A stretch of 64,000 bases of DNA from Allobosea sp. CRIB-10 (GCF_900112185.1 NZ_FOKP01000003.1:310001-374000); one strand, 5' to 3'; positions 55,490-63,889 are shown, counted from the first letter of the stretch. Notes: generated by a model from the letters alone, not told the origin. Translations and numbers: made by a program.

Positions 55490-55518
55490 ACGTCGAACGG
55501 CAAATCGCCGGATCGACA
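55490..55518 (-). promoter_or_regulatory. Candidate ECF42 promoter, upstream of the DHFR-family gene
   Basis: On the minus strand TGTCGA (55518-55513), a 17-base spacer and CGACGT (55495-55490) repeat the arrangement at 54685-54713; the bases just before the second motif (GTT) and after the first (TC) also agree. The downstream gene starts about 100 bases away. Confidence 0.6.
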
Positions 55519-55676
55519 GCTCTCTGAAAAAATCTTCAGCGGGACGGCCGCGCGGCGTACGGCACCCGTTTCCTGTCTCCCGGGTCGCATCGGTTGAGCC
55601 TTTGGCCGAAGCACCCTAACTATCGGGACGAACGGCGCCCCATGCCGAAACAGCGATCGCTCAGAGAGCCCCAGCC

Positions 55677-56564
55677 ATGCCGGCAACCAGACTGGTCGAC
55701 CGCGGCGTCATCCGCGTCAGCGGCGACGACGCCCGCGATTTCCTCGAGAACATCGTCACCAACGCGATGGATGCCGTCACGGCCGAACGCGCCGGATACG
55801 GCGGGCTGCTGACACCGCAAGGCAAGATCATCGGCGATTTTCTCATCGTCGCGGTCCCGGACGCGGAAGGCGGCGGCTTCCTGCTCGACACGCCCCTGCT
55901 CCAGATCCCCGACCTGATGAAGAAGCTGAAGCTCTACAAGCTGCGCGCCAAGGTCACGCTCGACGATCTCAGCGAGAGCGCCGCGGTGATCGCCGCGACC
56001 GATGGCGGCAGGCTGCCGGCCGATGCCGGGCTGGTCCATGCCGATCCGCGCCTCCCCGAGCTCGGCGAGCGCGCCATCGTCGACCGCGAGGGCGCCGACG
56101 AGCTCGTCGATGCGTCGATGGACGACTACCACGCTCGCCGCATCGGCCTCGGCATTCCCGATGGCGGGCGTGACTTCCTCTATGGCGACGCCTTCCCGCA
56201 CGAGGCGCTGTTCGATCAGCTCGGCGGGGTCTCCTTCAGGAAGGGCTGCTATATCGGCCAGGAGGTCGTCTCGCGCATGCAGCACCGCGGCACCGCGCGC
56301 TCGCGCATCGCGCCGATCGTCTTCGACGAAGGCGTCATCCCGGAGCATGGCGTCGAGGCCAGCGCCGGCGGCAAGACGCTCGGCCGGGTCGGCTCCTGTG
56401 CCAATGGGCGCGGGCTTGCGCTGCTCAGGCTCGACCGGGTGGCGGATGCGCTCGCCGCCGGCCACAAGCTCGACGCAGGCGGCCTTGCCTTCACGCTTGG
56501 CCAAAAACCATCCTTCATCCGCTTCCCTTATCCGGGTGAGCCTGAATTCGGAGCTGCGGCATGA
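55677..56564 (+). CDS. ygfZ: YgfZ-type folate-binding protein
   Basis: The 295-residue protein shows the YgfZ/GcvT fold and the signature KGCYIGQEVVSRMQHRG with the key cysteine. YgfZ uses tetrahydrofolate to support assembly or repair of certain iron-sulfur enzymes. The N-terminus (LVDRGVIRVSGDDARDFLENIVTN) is standard. Its stop overlaps the tag start in ATGA, so it leads an operon with tag and the HD hydrolase. Confidence 0.92.
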   Translation: MPATRLVDRGVIRVSGDDARDFLENIVTNAMDAVTAERAGYGGLLTPQGKIIGDFLIVAVPDAEGGGFLLDTPLLQIPDLMKKLKLYKLRAKVTLDDLSESAAVIAATDGGRLPADAGLVHADPRLPELGERAIVDREGADELVDASMDDYHARRIGLGIPDGGRDFLYGDAFPHEALFDQLGGVSFRKGCYIGQEVVSRMQHRGTARSRIAPIVFDEGVIPEHGVEASAGGKTLGRVGSCANGRGLALLRLDRVADALAAGHKLDAGGLAFTLGQKPSFIRFPYPGEPEFGAAA

Positions 56565-57196
56565 CCGACGTCACCGGCGGGCGGGCGGCGGTCGAGGGAC
56601 CCGACGGCAGATATCGCTGCATCTGGCCGGGGAGCGACCCGCTCTATCTGGCCTATCACGACACCGAGTGGGGCGTGCCGGAATATGATTCCCGCGCGCT
56701 TTGGGAAAAGCTGATGCTCGACGGCTTCCAGGCCGGCCTGTCCTGGATCACCATCCTGCGCAAGCGCGACGCCTTCCGCGCCGGCTTTGCCGGCTTCGAG
56801 CCTGAAGTCGTCGCCCGTTTTAGCGAAGCCGATGTCCAGCGCCTGCTGGCCGATGCCGGGATCGTGCGCCACCGCGGCAAGATCGAGGGCACAATCCGCA
56901 ATGCGCAGGCCTATCTCAGGCTGAGCGAAAAGGGCCCCTTCGCCGACTTCCTCTGGAAGCATCTCGACGGACGCGTAATCCAGAACGCCTTCCGCACCCA
57001 TGAGCAGGTTCCGGCCGAGACCGCCGTCTCCAAGGCGATTTCCAAGGAACTCAAGGCCGCCGGCTTCACCTTCTGCGGCCCGACCATCGTCTACGCGGTG
57101 ATGCAGGCTTGCGGCATGGTCAACGACCACCTCACCGGCTGCTTCCGCTGGCAGGAATGCGCGGCGCTCGCCCGCGACACGCGCCCCGCCGCCTGA
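56561..57196 (+). CDS. tag: DNA-3-methyladenine glycosylase I
   Basis: The 211-residue enzyme removes 3-methyladenine from alkylated DNA. It has the zinc-binding residues of the Tag family (RCIW at the start, YHDTEWG, and VNDHLTGCFRW near the end) and the core FQAGLSWITILRKRDAFR. Length is slightly above E. coli Tag. It is translated in overlap with ygfZ and, by TGATG, with the HD gene. Confidence 0.95.
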   Translation: MTDVTGGRAAVEGPDGRYRCIWPGSDPLYLAYHDTEWGVPEYDSRALWEKLMLDGFQAGLSWITILRKRDAFRAGFAGFEPEVVARFSEADVQRLLADAGIVRHRGKIEGTIRNAQAYLRLSEKGPFADFLWKHLDGRVIQNAFRTHEQVPAETAVSKAISKELKAAGFTFCGPTIVYAVMQACGMVNDHLTGCFRWQECAALARDTRPAA

Positions 57197-57795
57197 TGGT
57201 GAAGCCGCCTGTCCCGCCGCGCGCCTGGCAGCGCATGCTGTCGGGCCGGCGGCTCGACCTGCTCGATCCCTCGCCGCTCGATGTCGAGATCGAGGACATC
57301 GCCCATGGCCTCGCCCGCGTCGCCCGCTGGAACGGCCAGACCCGCGGCGCGCATTCCTTCTCGGTCGCGCAGCACAGCCTCCTGGTCGAGGCGATCGCCG
57401 GGCATCTCAACCCGGAGTGGCCGCGCGACTGGCGGCTGATGGCGCTCCTGCACGATGCACCGGAATACGTCATCGGCGACATGATCTCGCCGTTCAAGGC
57501 GGTGATGGGCGATGCCTATAAGGGCGTCGAGCTGCGCCTGCTGGCGGCGATCCATCTGCGCTTTTCTCTGCCGGCGACGACCCCGGCCATCGTCAAGCGC
57601 AAGACCAAGGACGCCGACAAGATCTCGGCCTTCCTCGAAGCGACCGAGCTCGCCGGCTTCGAGCGCGAGGAAGCCCTGCGCTTCTTCGGCCGCCCGCAGG
57701 CCTTGCCGCGCGAGGTGCTGGCGCTGATCGAGCCGCAGGCGACGGAGGAGGCGCAGGGCGCGTTCCTGAAGCGGTTTACGGAGTTAGCAGGATAG
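57196..57795 (+). CDS. HD-domain phosphohydrolase (YfbR-like)
   Basis: The 199-residue protein has the HD metal set, HSFSVAQHSLLV and LLHDAPEYVIGDMISPFK, with a later KTKDADKISAFLEATEL. This matches YfbR/YedJ-like HD hydrolases, 5'-nucleotidases that remove phosphate from deoxynucleotides. The ATG at 57196 overlaps the tag stop. Placement after a repair glycosylase makes a nucleotide-cleaning role reasonable. Confidence 0.88.
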   Translation: MVKPPVPPRAWQRMLSGRRLDLLDPSPLDVEIEDIAHGLARVARWNGQTRGAHSFSVAQHSLLVEAIAGHLNPEWPRDWRLMALLHDAPEYVIGDMISPFKAVMGDAYKGVELRLLAAIHLRFSLPATTPAIVKRKTKDADKISAFLEATELAGFEREEALRFFGRPQALPREVLALIEPQATEEAQGAFLKRFTELAG

Positions 57796-57800
57796 GCGCG

Positions 57801-57947
57801 GGATCCCCTCTCCTGGAAGGAGAGGGGTAGGGGTGAGGTGTTCGGAGCGGAAACGTTAGCCTGAACCCGACCGCGCGGTCAGGCCCCGCGGAACTGGTCA
57901 CAGGGCGTACACCTCACCCTGCCCTCTCCTTCCAGGAGAGGGTTCCC
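57801..57947. repeat. Palindromic intergenic element, family D
   Basis: A 21-base arm (57806-57826, centre TCCTGGAAGGA) is exactly mirrored at 57922-57942, and GGGTGAGGTG (57831-57840) is mirrored at 57910-57919. The whole forms a long hairpin between the convergent HD and SH3 genes. It is related in layout to 35761-35860. Confidence 0.88.
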
Positions 57948-57979
57948 CGCGCTTGCATCGTCGGCCGGTACGCTAGGCC

Positions 57980-58267
57980 TCAATAACAAGAAACAAATTC
58001 CCGATAGACCCAGCCCACCACATGGTTGCGCCCGCGCGGGCTGATCAGCGCCCAGGCCCGGCCGCGCTCGTCGGACGAGGTGTTGATCACGCGGATGCCG
58101 GCGCCGTTGCTGACGCGGCCGATGATCTCGCCGTTCGGCGTCTCGCGGATGTTGAGCGGCGTGCCCGTGGGATCGGTGACGGCGCAGCGGTTCTGGGCGA
58201 AGGCCGGCGCGGCCATGAAGCCGCTGGCGAGCGCGGCGGTGAGCAAGCCGAGGCGGATGGCGGTCAT
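57980..58267 (-). CDS. Exported SH3-domain protein
   Basis: The 95-residue protein has a signal peptide ending AAPAFA-QN and a bacterial SH3 domain (LNIRETPNGEIIGRVSNGAGIRVINTSSDERGRAWALI...WVYREFVSCY). Such small proteins bind cell-wall or periplasmic partners. It is followed by a family D element and is divergent from aceB. Confidence 0.85.
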   Translation of the reverse strand: MTAIRLGLLTAALASGFMAAPAFAQNRCAVTDPTGTPLNIRETPNGEIIGRVSNGAGIRVINTSSDERGRAWALISPRGRNHVVGWVYREFVSCY

Positions 58268-58375
58268 GAACTGGTCCCCTGATCGTCAACCGGCACGCCC
58301 CGCGCCGTGACACGCACTGCAATGGCGCGCTCAGGACCGCTTTCGCCGACGAGATCAGATTATTTCTATTTTGGA

Positions 58376-58450
58376 TCAGATCATCTGACATTCTCTGCCA
58401 TTCACGACATAATCAGATCCCTGCATACTGCGTTCACCTGATGTAGGTGA
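58376..58450. promoter_or_regulatory. Palindromes upstream of aceB
   Basis: TCAGAT-C-ATCTGA (58376-58388) is a perfect 13-base palindrome in an AT-rich patch with more copies of the word AATCAGATC nearby (ATAATCAGATCC at 58409). TCACCT-GATGT-AGGTGA (58434-58450) lies just before the aceB ribosome-binding site. Either could be an operator for glyoxylate-shunt control; the binding protein is unknown. Confidence 0.45.
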
Positions 58451-58462
58451 GAGACAAGAACC

Positions 58463-60070
58463 ATGACCGTTCCGACCAGCCTGAACCTTCCTGCCGGCGT
58501 CGTCGTCAAGGGCGCGCTCGCCGAGCGCTATGACGAGATCCTGAGCCATGACGCGCTCGCCTTCGTCGCAGGACTGCAGCGCCGCTTCAACGAGACCCGC
58601 AAGCGCCTGCTCGCCGTCCGCAAGGAGCGTCAAAAGCGCTTCGACGCCGGCGAGACCCCGGATTTCCTCGCTGAAACCAAGCATATCCGCGAAGGCGACT
58701 GGAAGGTGGCGCCGATCCCGGCCGACCTGCTCGACCGCCGCGTCGAGATCACCGGCCCGGTCGACCGCAAGATGATCGTCAACGCGCTGAACTCCGGCGC
58801 CAAGGTCTTCATGGCCGACTTCGAGGACGCCTCCTCGCCGGTCTGGGCCAATATGGTCGAAGGCCAGATCAATCTGAAAGACCGCTGGGCCGGCAAGATC
58901 GACTTCACCGATGCGACCTCGGGCAAGGCGTACGCGCTCAAGGACAAGCCGGCGGTGCTGATCATCCGCCCGCGCGGCTGGCACCTGCCGGAGCGGCATA
59001 TCGAGATCGACGGCGAGGTCGCCTCGGGCTCGCTGGTCGATTTCGGCCTCTATCTCTTCCACAACGCCAAGGCGGCGCTGGCGCAGGGTTCGGGCCCGTA
59101 TTTCTATTTGCCCAAGCTCGAGAGCCACCTGGAAGCGCGCCTCTGGAACGACGTCTTCGTCGCCGCCCAGAACGCGCTCGGCCTCAAGACCGGCACGATC
59201 AAGGCGACCGTGCTGATCGAGACCCTGCCGGCCGCCTTCGAGATGGACGAAATCCTCTACGAATTGCGCGACCACATGGCCGGCCTCAATTGCGGCCGCT
59301 GGGACTACATCTTCTCCTTCATCAAGAAGCTCGCCCGCAACAAGGCCTTCGTCCTGCCCGACCGCTCGCAGGTGGTGATGACCAAGGCTTTCCTGCGCGC
59401 CTATTCGCTGCTGTTGATCAAGACCTGCCATCGCCGCGGCGCCTTCGCCATGGGCGGCATGGCGGCGCAGATCCCGGTCAAGAACAATCCCGAGGCCAAT
59501 GCCGCCGCCTTCGCCAAGGTCAAGGCCGACAAGGAGCGCGAGGCCGGCGACGGCCATGACGGCACCTGGGTCGCCCATCCCGACCTCGTTCCTGTCGCGA
59601 TGGAGGTGTTCGACCGGCTGATGCCGCAGGCGAACCAGCTCGACAAGGCGCGCGAGGACGTCTCGGTGAGCCGCGAGAACCTGCTCGAAGTGCACGAAGG
59701 CACCCGCTCGGAAGCCGGCTTCCGCGAGAACATCCGCGTCGGCGTGCAGTATCTCGAAGCCTGGCTGCGCGGCCGCGGCGCGGTGCCGATCTACAACATG
59801 ATGGAGGATGCCGCGACCGCCGAGATCAGCCGCGCCCAGATCTGGCAGTTCGTGCAATACGGCGTCGAGGTCGATGGCGGCACCAAGGTCGATGCCGACC
59901 TCTTCAAGCGCTGCCTCGCCGAAGAGATGCTCGTCGTGAAGGGCGAGCTCGGCGCCGAAGCCTATGACAAGGGCCGCTTCCCCGAGGCGATCGACCTGTT
60001 CTCGAAGCTCTCGCTCGCGCCGGAGTTCGAGGAGTTCCTGACCGTGCCGGCTTACGGGAAGCTGGGCTGA
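58463..60070 (+). CDS. aceB: Malate synthase A
   Basis: The 535-residue enzyme condenses glyoxylate with acetyl-CoA to malate. It has RPRGWHLPERHIEIDG, the substrate-site stretch NCGRWDYIFSFIKKL and the catalytic region MMEDAATAEISRAQIWQF. It is the A form, about 530 residues, not the larger G form. Isocitrate lyase is not in the window. A strong hairpin follows the gene. Confidence 0.96.
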   Translation: MTVPTSLNLPAGVVVKGALAERYDEILSHDALAFVAGLQRRFNETRKRLLAVRKERQKRFDAGETPDFLAETKHIREGDWKVAPIPADLLDRRVEITGPVDRKMIVNALNSGAKVFMADFEDASSPVWANMVEGQINLKDRWAGKIDFTDATSGKAYALKDKPAVLIIRPRGWHLPERHIEIDGEVASGSLVDFGLYLFHNAKAALAQGSGPYFYLPKLESHLEARLWNDVFVAAQNALGLKTGTIKATVLIETLPAAFEMDEILYELRDHMAGLNCGRWDYIFSFIKKLARNKAFVLPDRSQVVMTKAFLRAYSLLLIKTCHRRGAFAMGGMAAQIPVKNNPEANAAAFAKVKADKEREAGDGHDGTWVAHPDLVPVAMEVFDRLMPQANQLDKAREDVSVSRENLLEVHEGTRSEAGFRENIRVGVQYLEAWLRGRGAVPIYNMMEDAATAEISRAQIWQFVQYGVEVDGGTKVDADLFKRCLAEEMLVVKGELGAEAYDKGRFPEAIDLFSKLSLAPEFEEFLTVPAYGKLG

Positions 60071-60077
60071 GAGGCGC

Positions 60078-60107
60078 GAGCAGGCGCGGCTCAAGCCGCG
60101 CCTGCTC
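60078..60107 (+). terminator. Hairpin after aceB
   Basis: GAGCAGGCGCGGCT and its exact complement form a 14-bp stem with a two-base centre, eight bases after the aceB stop. There is no long T-run (ATTCTAAT follows), so termination may be partial. It also separates aceB from the convergent nSTAND3 gene. Confidence 0.7.
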
Positions 60108-60170
60108 ATTCTAATACGACCGCTGGGTTTAAGTTCGCTTGATCCAGCCCAGAACAGAACTCAGGCGAAG

Positions 60171-62495
60171 TTAATCATTGCCGCGAGGTAGACTGTCGAA
60201 AAGGTCGCGTACATCGGTCTCTTCAACGCGCTGTTCGTATCTCTGCTCTCTATAGTAATCCATTTGCTCATCAGCACGCGCCTCCTCATGCTCTTCGAAC
60301 TCGTCCCACTCCGTTTGGATGGCATCGAGGCGACCTTCGAGATTGACCGGCAGAGCCTGTTGTAGCTGCTCCAGTTGGTCCTTGAATTGGTGATATTCAG
60401 ATGACGAGCGAAGCTCGCCTAGGCGATCCGAAAAGCCGAATGTCAACCAATATTCTAGACCCTCGCAAATCGCTGCCTTCTCATTTTGCGTACCGTTCTC
60501 AAATAGCGTCAGCATGGCCAGTGCTTCTTCGGGCGCAATGCGGGTTCGCGCGATTCTCAGTAGTTCAATCCGCAACGGCTCCGTGAATTGGTCGATTCCG
60601 ATATAGACGGGCCAAGGCATGTCACGGACTGCTTCGATAACGCGCACGCCATCCTCGAACTCGGCCTCGTCAAAAGCTCGCCATTCGTCAAGCAACGCCT
60701 CCAGCGCAGATCCCACGATAGCAAAAATCTCCTCAGCTTGAACGCTTTGTGCGATCTGAATGAGAAAGAGGACGCGCCGCTCAAGGCTTGGCGCGAGATG
60801 GACAACAGCGCCCTTAACCACAAGACGGCGAGGTGTAGCCATTAGCCGCTGAAAGCTATCCCGCAGCACAGCGGGCGCCGCTGCAATGGCCGCACGCAGT
60901 TTAGTCCCGTCGGCAGCCGTGGCCAAAGCCCAGCAGTGCTCAATCTGCGCGACACTCACTGCGCCTCGGATAACGTCAACCCCGTTTTCGGGCTCAGAGC
61001 GAAGCACTGCGTTCATCAAGTCAATGACTGACGGGTCCAAAAACTCCACCACATCACGACGCAGATTGATAAAAGTGCCAGTGAGGCTACGGAGTCCTGC
61101 CTCAAAATCGCCAGGAGCGAGGGGAAAGCGATAGGTTTCGCCTCTGGCAGAGTGCAGCTTCTTGAAAGCTTCATGCAAGCGGGAAAGAGTAGCTTGCCCG
61201 CTTAACGAATGAAGGGAAAGCAGCAAGCTCCGCTCGCTATCCCCGATCTGCCTATCATAGGCATGGCGCCAGATATCAGAAGGGTCAGAAAGCAAACTCC
61301 GAACAAAAGATCGGAAATCCTGCACGCTCACTCGTTTGATTCGCTTGAAATCAGAAAGCCACTCTACCAGCCTAGGTGAAAATTTCTGATGCCTGACGAT
61401 CTCAAGATAAAACTCCTCTCGCAACAGCTCCTTTTGATATGGCTTAGGTAAATCACCAAAGAATAAGTGGTTGTAGAGAATTCGGGCCCGTTTGCGCTCG
61501 TCGAGAGCCGTTAACGAAATAGTCAACTTGTGGCTATCGACCATGGCGTGCCGCAGCCGCTCCGAGCCAGACAGCGCTTGCGCAAATAGATGCTCGCGCG
61601 TGGTGAGAACCAATCTAGTCTGAGGATTGCCGCGTACAAACTCTATGAAATCGACAATAGCGCGATCCTCATTGCGCGCCAGCGGCATCCCACCTTCCCT
61701 TAAAAAAGTTGCTCCAAGGAAATCATCATAGTAGAAAATCGCCTTCTCATCTCCGAAATATAACTTACGTGCCTCATCAAAGCCATTACGAGCAATTATT
61801 GCTTTATAATCGTGGCGTAAATGTTCAAAGAGTAAGATATCTGCCAAAGTACTCTTACCTACACCGGGCGGACCGGAGATAATTACAATTCGCTCGGAAG
61901 CAAGATTTTGATGAGCTATAGGATATACATTGCTACGAACAAAACGCTGTATTTTTCTTCGGATACGATTTACTTCTAATTCACTCTGCGTCACTTCTGC
62001 ATTGTAAAGTACTTTTTGTAGAACAGCAACACTGGAAAGCCATAACTTAAAATGCTGCCGTTCTACCTTGGGGTATTGACCTAAAAGATTATTTAAATCA
62101 TCACGCCCAAGCAGGTTGGCAGTTGTCAAAATCGGCCCGAATAAGTTGACGATCTTCTCCTTCTGCGTGAGCGAGAGATCGACCGAGGTTGAGAGTATAT
62201 AGCGACTAACTGGAAGGGTTAGGTTCGGAAGCTTAAGCGCCTCCTCTTTCAGGTCACGGAAGAGCGCATCATACCCGGATCGCGCATAGTGCTTGCACTG
62301 CACCACACTTTGGTCGCGACCATGCGCGCGCCGGAAATCGACACCGCCATCTCGCCCGGTTTTGAAACTCTCAAAATCGACGCCATCGCGGGCTTGAAGG
62401 ACGTCTCTGGTGAGGTCCTCGAAATCGGCAGGCGACAATGTATGGAAATCATAATCTGGCAAGTTGTATCCCACTGAAACCGAACAACACTGCAT
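60171..62495 (-). CDS. Restriction endonuclease-like/nSTAND3 NTPase (probable defence protein)
   Basis: From the ATG at 62495 the protein has 774 residues. Residues 18-90 form a Mrr-type nuclease: Glu26, Asp53 in GGVDF and Gln66-x-Lys68 in VQCKHY. The NTPase follows, with Walker A GPPGVGKST around residues 208-216 and Walker B YYDDFLG at 255-261, the DDFLG form typical of nSTAND3. The rest is helical repeats, likely a sensor. GC content is far below the flanking genes, and its codon use is mixed, which implies transfer. A TTG at 62462 is another possible start. This layout matches antiviral STAND-type proteins in which target sensing triggers a nuclease. Confidence 0.85.
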   Translation of the reverse strand: MQCCSVSVGYNLPDYDFHTLSPADFEDLTRDVLQARDGVDFESFKTGRDGGVDFRRAHGRDQSVVQCKHYARSGYDALFRDLKEEALKLPNLTLPVSRYILSTSVDLSLTQKEKIVNLFGPILTTANLLGRDDLNNLLGQYPKVERQHFKLWLSSVAVLQKVLYNAEVTQSELEVNRIRRKIQRFVRSNVYPIAHQNLASERIVIISGPPGVGKSTLADILLFEHLRHDYKAIIARNGFDEARKLYFGDEKAIFYYDDFLGATFLREGGMPLARNEDRAIVDFIEFVRGNPQTRLVLTTREHLFAQALSGSERLRHAMVDSHKLTISLTALDERKRARILYNHLFFGDLPKPYQKELLREEFYLEIVRHQKFSPRLVEWLSDFKRIKRVSVQDFRSFVRSLLSDPSDIWRHAYDRQIGDSERSLLLSLHSLSGQATLSRLHEAFKKLHSARGETYRFPLAPGDFEAGLRSLTGTFINLRRDVVEFLDPSVIDLMNAVLRSEPENGVDVIRGAVSVAQIEHCWALATAADGTKLRAAIAAAPAVLRDSFQRLMATPRRLVVKGAVVHLAPSLERRVLFLIQIAQSVQAEEIFAIVGSALEALLDEWRAFDEAEFEDGVRVIEAVRDMPWPVYIGIDQFTEPLRIELLRIARTRIAPEEALAMLTLFENGTQNEKAAICEGLEYWLTFGFSDRLGELRSSSEYHQFKDQLEQLQQALPVNLEGRLDAIQTEWDEFEEHEEARADEQMDYYREQRYEQRVEETDVRDLFDSLPRGND

Positions 62496-62701
62496 TTGCA
62501 GAATAATTAATATCGAGGCCGACGAAAGGACAAGGCCGCTAAATCTGAAAGCAAATATCCTGATGTAAAAGTGATCCCGCCCTCCCGACCTCCCGTATGA
62601 TGCCGCGCATCCCATCCCCAAGGGGCGGCCGACCGGAGGCATGTCGTTTGGCGTGACATTCCGCTTGACGATGAATGCCGGCGCCGACAGTGTCCCGGGG
62701 C

Positions 62702-62797
62702 ATGCTCAGGAACCCGACCCTTTGCGACCGACGCCGACGCCGCTTCACCCGAGCGGCGGCTTCTTGGCTGCGCGTCGATCACCGTCCTTCCGTGTGA
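62702..62797 (+). CDS. Candidate arginine leader peptide of argC
   Basis: A 31-codon reading frame (ATG 62702, TGA 62795) lies upstream of argC. Codons 10-14 at 62729-62743 are five arginine codons in a row (CGA CGC CGA CGC CGC), and nine of 31 residues are arginine (positions 3, 10-14, 17, 24 and 28). CCGGGG precedes the start by one base, a weak ribosome site. The frame ends 51 bases before a terminator hairpin. The set is that of a ribosome-mediated attenuator. No expression evidence exists. Confidence 0.6.
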   Translation: MLRNPTLCDRRRRRFTRAAASWLRVDHRPSV

Positions 62798-62848
62798 AGG
62801 CCTCACCATAGGCCCCACCCGCCGGAGCGACCCCGGCCCGCATTCCTG

Positions 62849-62880
62849 AACCTCCGCAGCCCTCGGCTCCGGGGGTTTTT
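62849..62880 (+). terminator. Terminator hairpin in the argC leader
   Basis: The left arm (62849-62861, AACCTCCGCAGCC) pairs with 62865-62877 (GGCTCCGGGGGTT) with one C-C mismatch and one wobble, loop CTC, followed by T residues to 62880. It ends 30 bases before the argC ATG, so it should block argC unless it is prevented from forming. Its left arm CGCAGCC can alternatively pair with GGCTGCG at 62766-62772. Confidence 0.75.
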
Positions 62881-62909
62881 CTTTGCCCGAACCCCAAGAG
62901 GACACCACC

Positions 62910-63884
62910 ATGAGCATTCGCGTCGGCATTGTCGGCATCAGCGGTTTTGGCGGCGGCGAGGCGCTGCGCCTGATTGCGAGCCACCCGTCATTCGAGCTGG
63001 TCTACGCCGCCGGCGAGAGCAGCGCCGGCGGCCGCCTGGTCGACCGTTTCCCCGGTGTGCCGGCCAGGCTGGCCGGGCTGGTGATCGAGAAATGGGACCC
63101 GGCAACCCTGCCGAAGCTCGACCTGCTGTTCGCCTCGCTGCCCACGGGCGCCTCGGCCGAGGCGCTGGCGCGCGTCCCCAAAGACGTGAAGATCGTCGAT
63201 ATCGGCGGCGACCACCGCTATGTCGACGGCTGGGCCTATGGCCTAGCCGATATCTGGCCTGCCGAGATCGAAGGGCAGACCCGCGTCGCCAACCCCGGCT
63301 GCTTTCCCGCTGCGACACTGACCGCGCTGGCGCCGCTGCTGGCGGACAAGCTGATTGAGCCCGGGAATATCGTCATCGACGTCAAGACCGGCATCTCCGG
63401 CGCCGGCCGGGGCGGCGACAGCAAGTTCGGCTACGCCGAGAGCAATGAGAACCTGGTGCCCTACGGCCTGCTCAGGCACACCCACATGCCCGAGATCGCC
63501 AGCACGATCGAGCGGCTGAGCGGCGGCAGTGCGGCCGGGCTGGTGTTCACGCCGCATCTGGTACCGATGACCCGCGGCATCCTCGCCACGATCTACTGCC
63601 GCGGCCACGCCACCACGGACCAATGCCTGGACGCAGCGCGGCGCTTCTATGCCGGGCGCTCCTTCGTGCGCGTGACCGACAAGCCGCCGCAGACCAAATG
63701 GGCGACTGGCTCGAACCTCGCCTTCGTCAGCTATGCGGCCGATCCGGAGCGCAATCTGGTGATCGCGCTGGGCGTCGTCGACAATCTCGGCAAGGGAGCG
63801 GCGGGCCAGGCGATGCAGAACGCGAACCTGATCTGCGGCCTGCCGGAAACCGCGGGATTGGACGGCGCACCTGTCTGGCCGTGA
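62910..63884 (+). CDS. argC: N-acetyl-gamma-glutamyl-phosphate reductase
   Basis: The 324-residue enzyme reduces N-acetylglutamyl phosphate to the semialdehyde in arginine synthesis. It has the NADP motif GISGFGGGEALR, active-site Cys131 in NPGCFPAA and the histidine region RHTHMPEI. The ATG at 62910 has AGAGGAC upstream. Upstream lie a terminator hairpin and an arginine-rich short reading frame, suggesting attenuation. No other arg genes are in the window. Confidence 0.95.
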   Translation: MSIRVGIVGISGFGGGEALRLIASHPSFELVYAAGESSAGGRLVDRFPGVPARLAGLVIEKWDPATLPKLDLLFASLPTGASAEALARVPKDVKIVDIGGDHRYVDGWAYGLADIWPAEIEGQTRVANPGCFPAATLTALAPLLADKLIEPGNIVIDVKTGISGAGRGGDSKFGYAESNENLVPYGLLRHTHMPEIASTIERLSGGSAAGLVFTPHLVPMTRGILATIYCRGHATTDQCLDAARRFYAGRSFVRVTDKPPQTKWATGSNLAFVSYAADPERNLVIALGVVDNLGKGAAGQAMQNANLICGLPETAGLDGAPVWP

Positions 63885-63889
63885 TCAAG

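Noticed and set aside
62507-62938. Minus-strand frame of 143 codons opposite the argC leader
   Set aside because: Composition is not protein-like, no family is seen, and it covers the terminator and leader elements.
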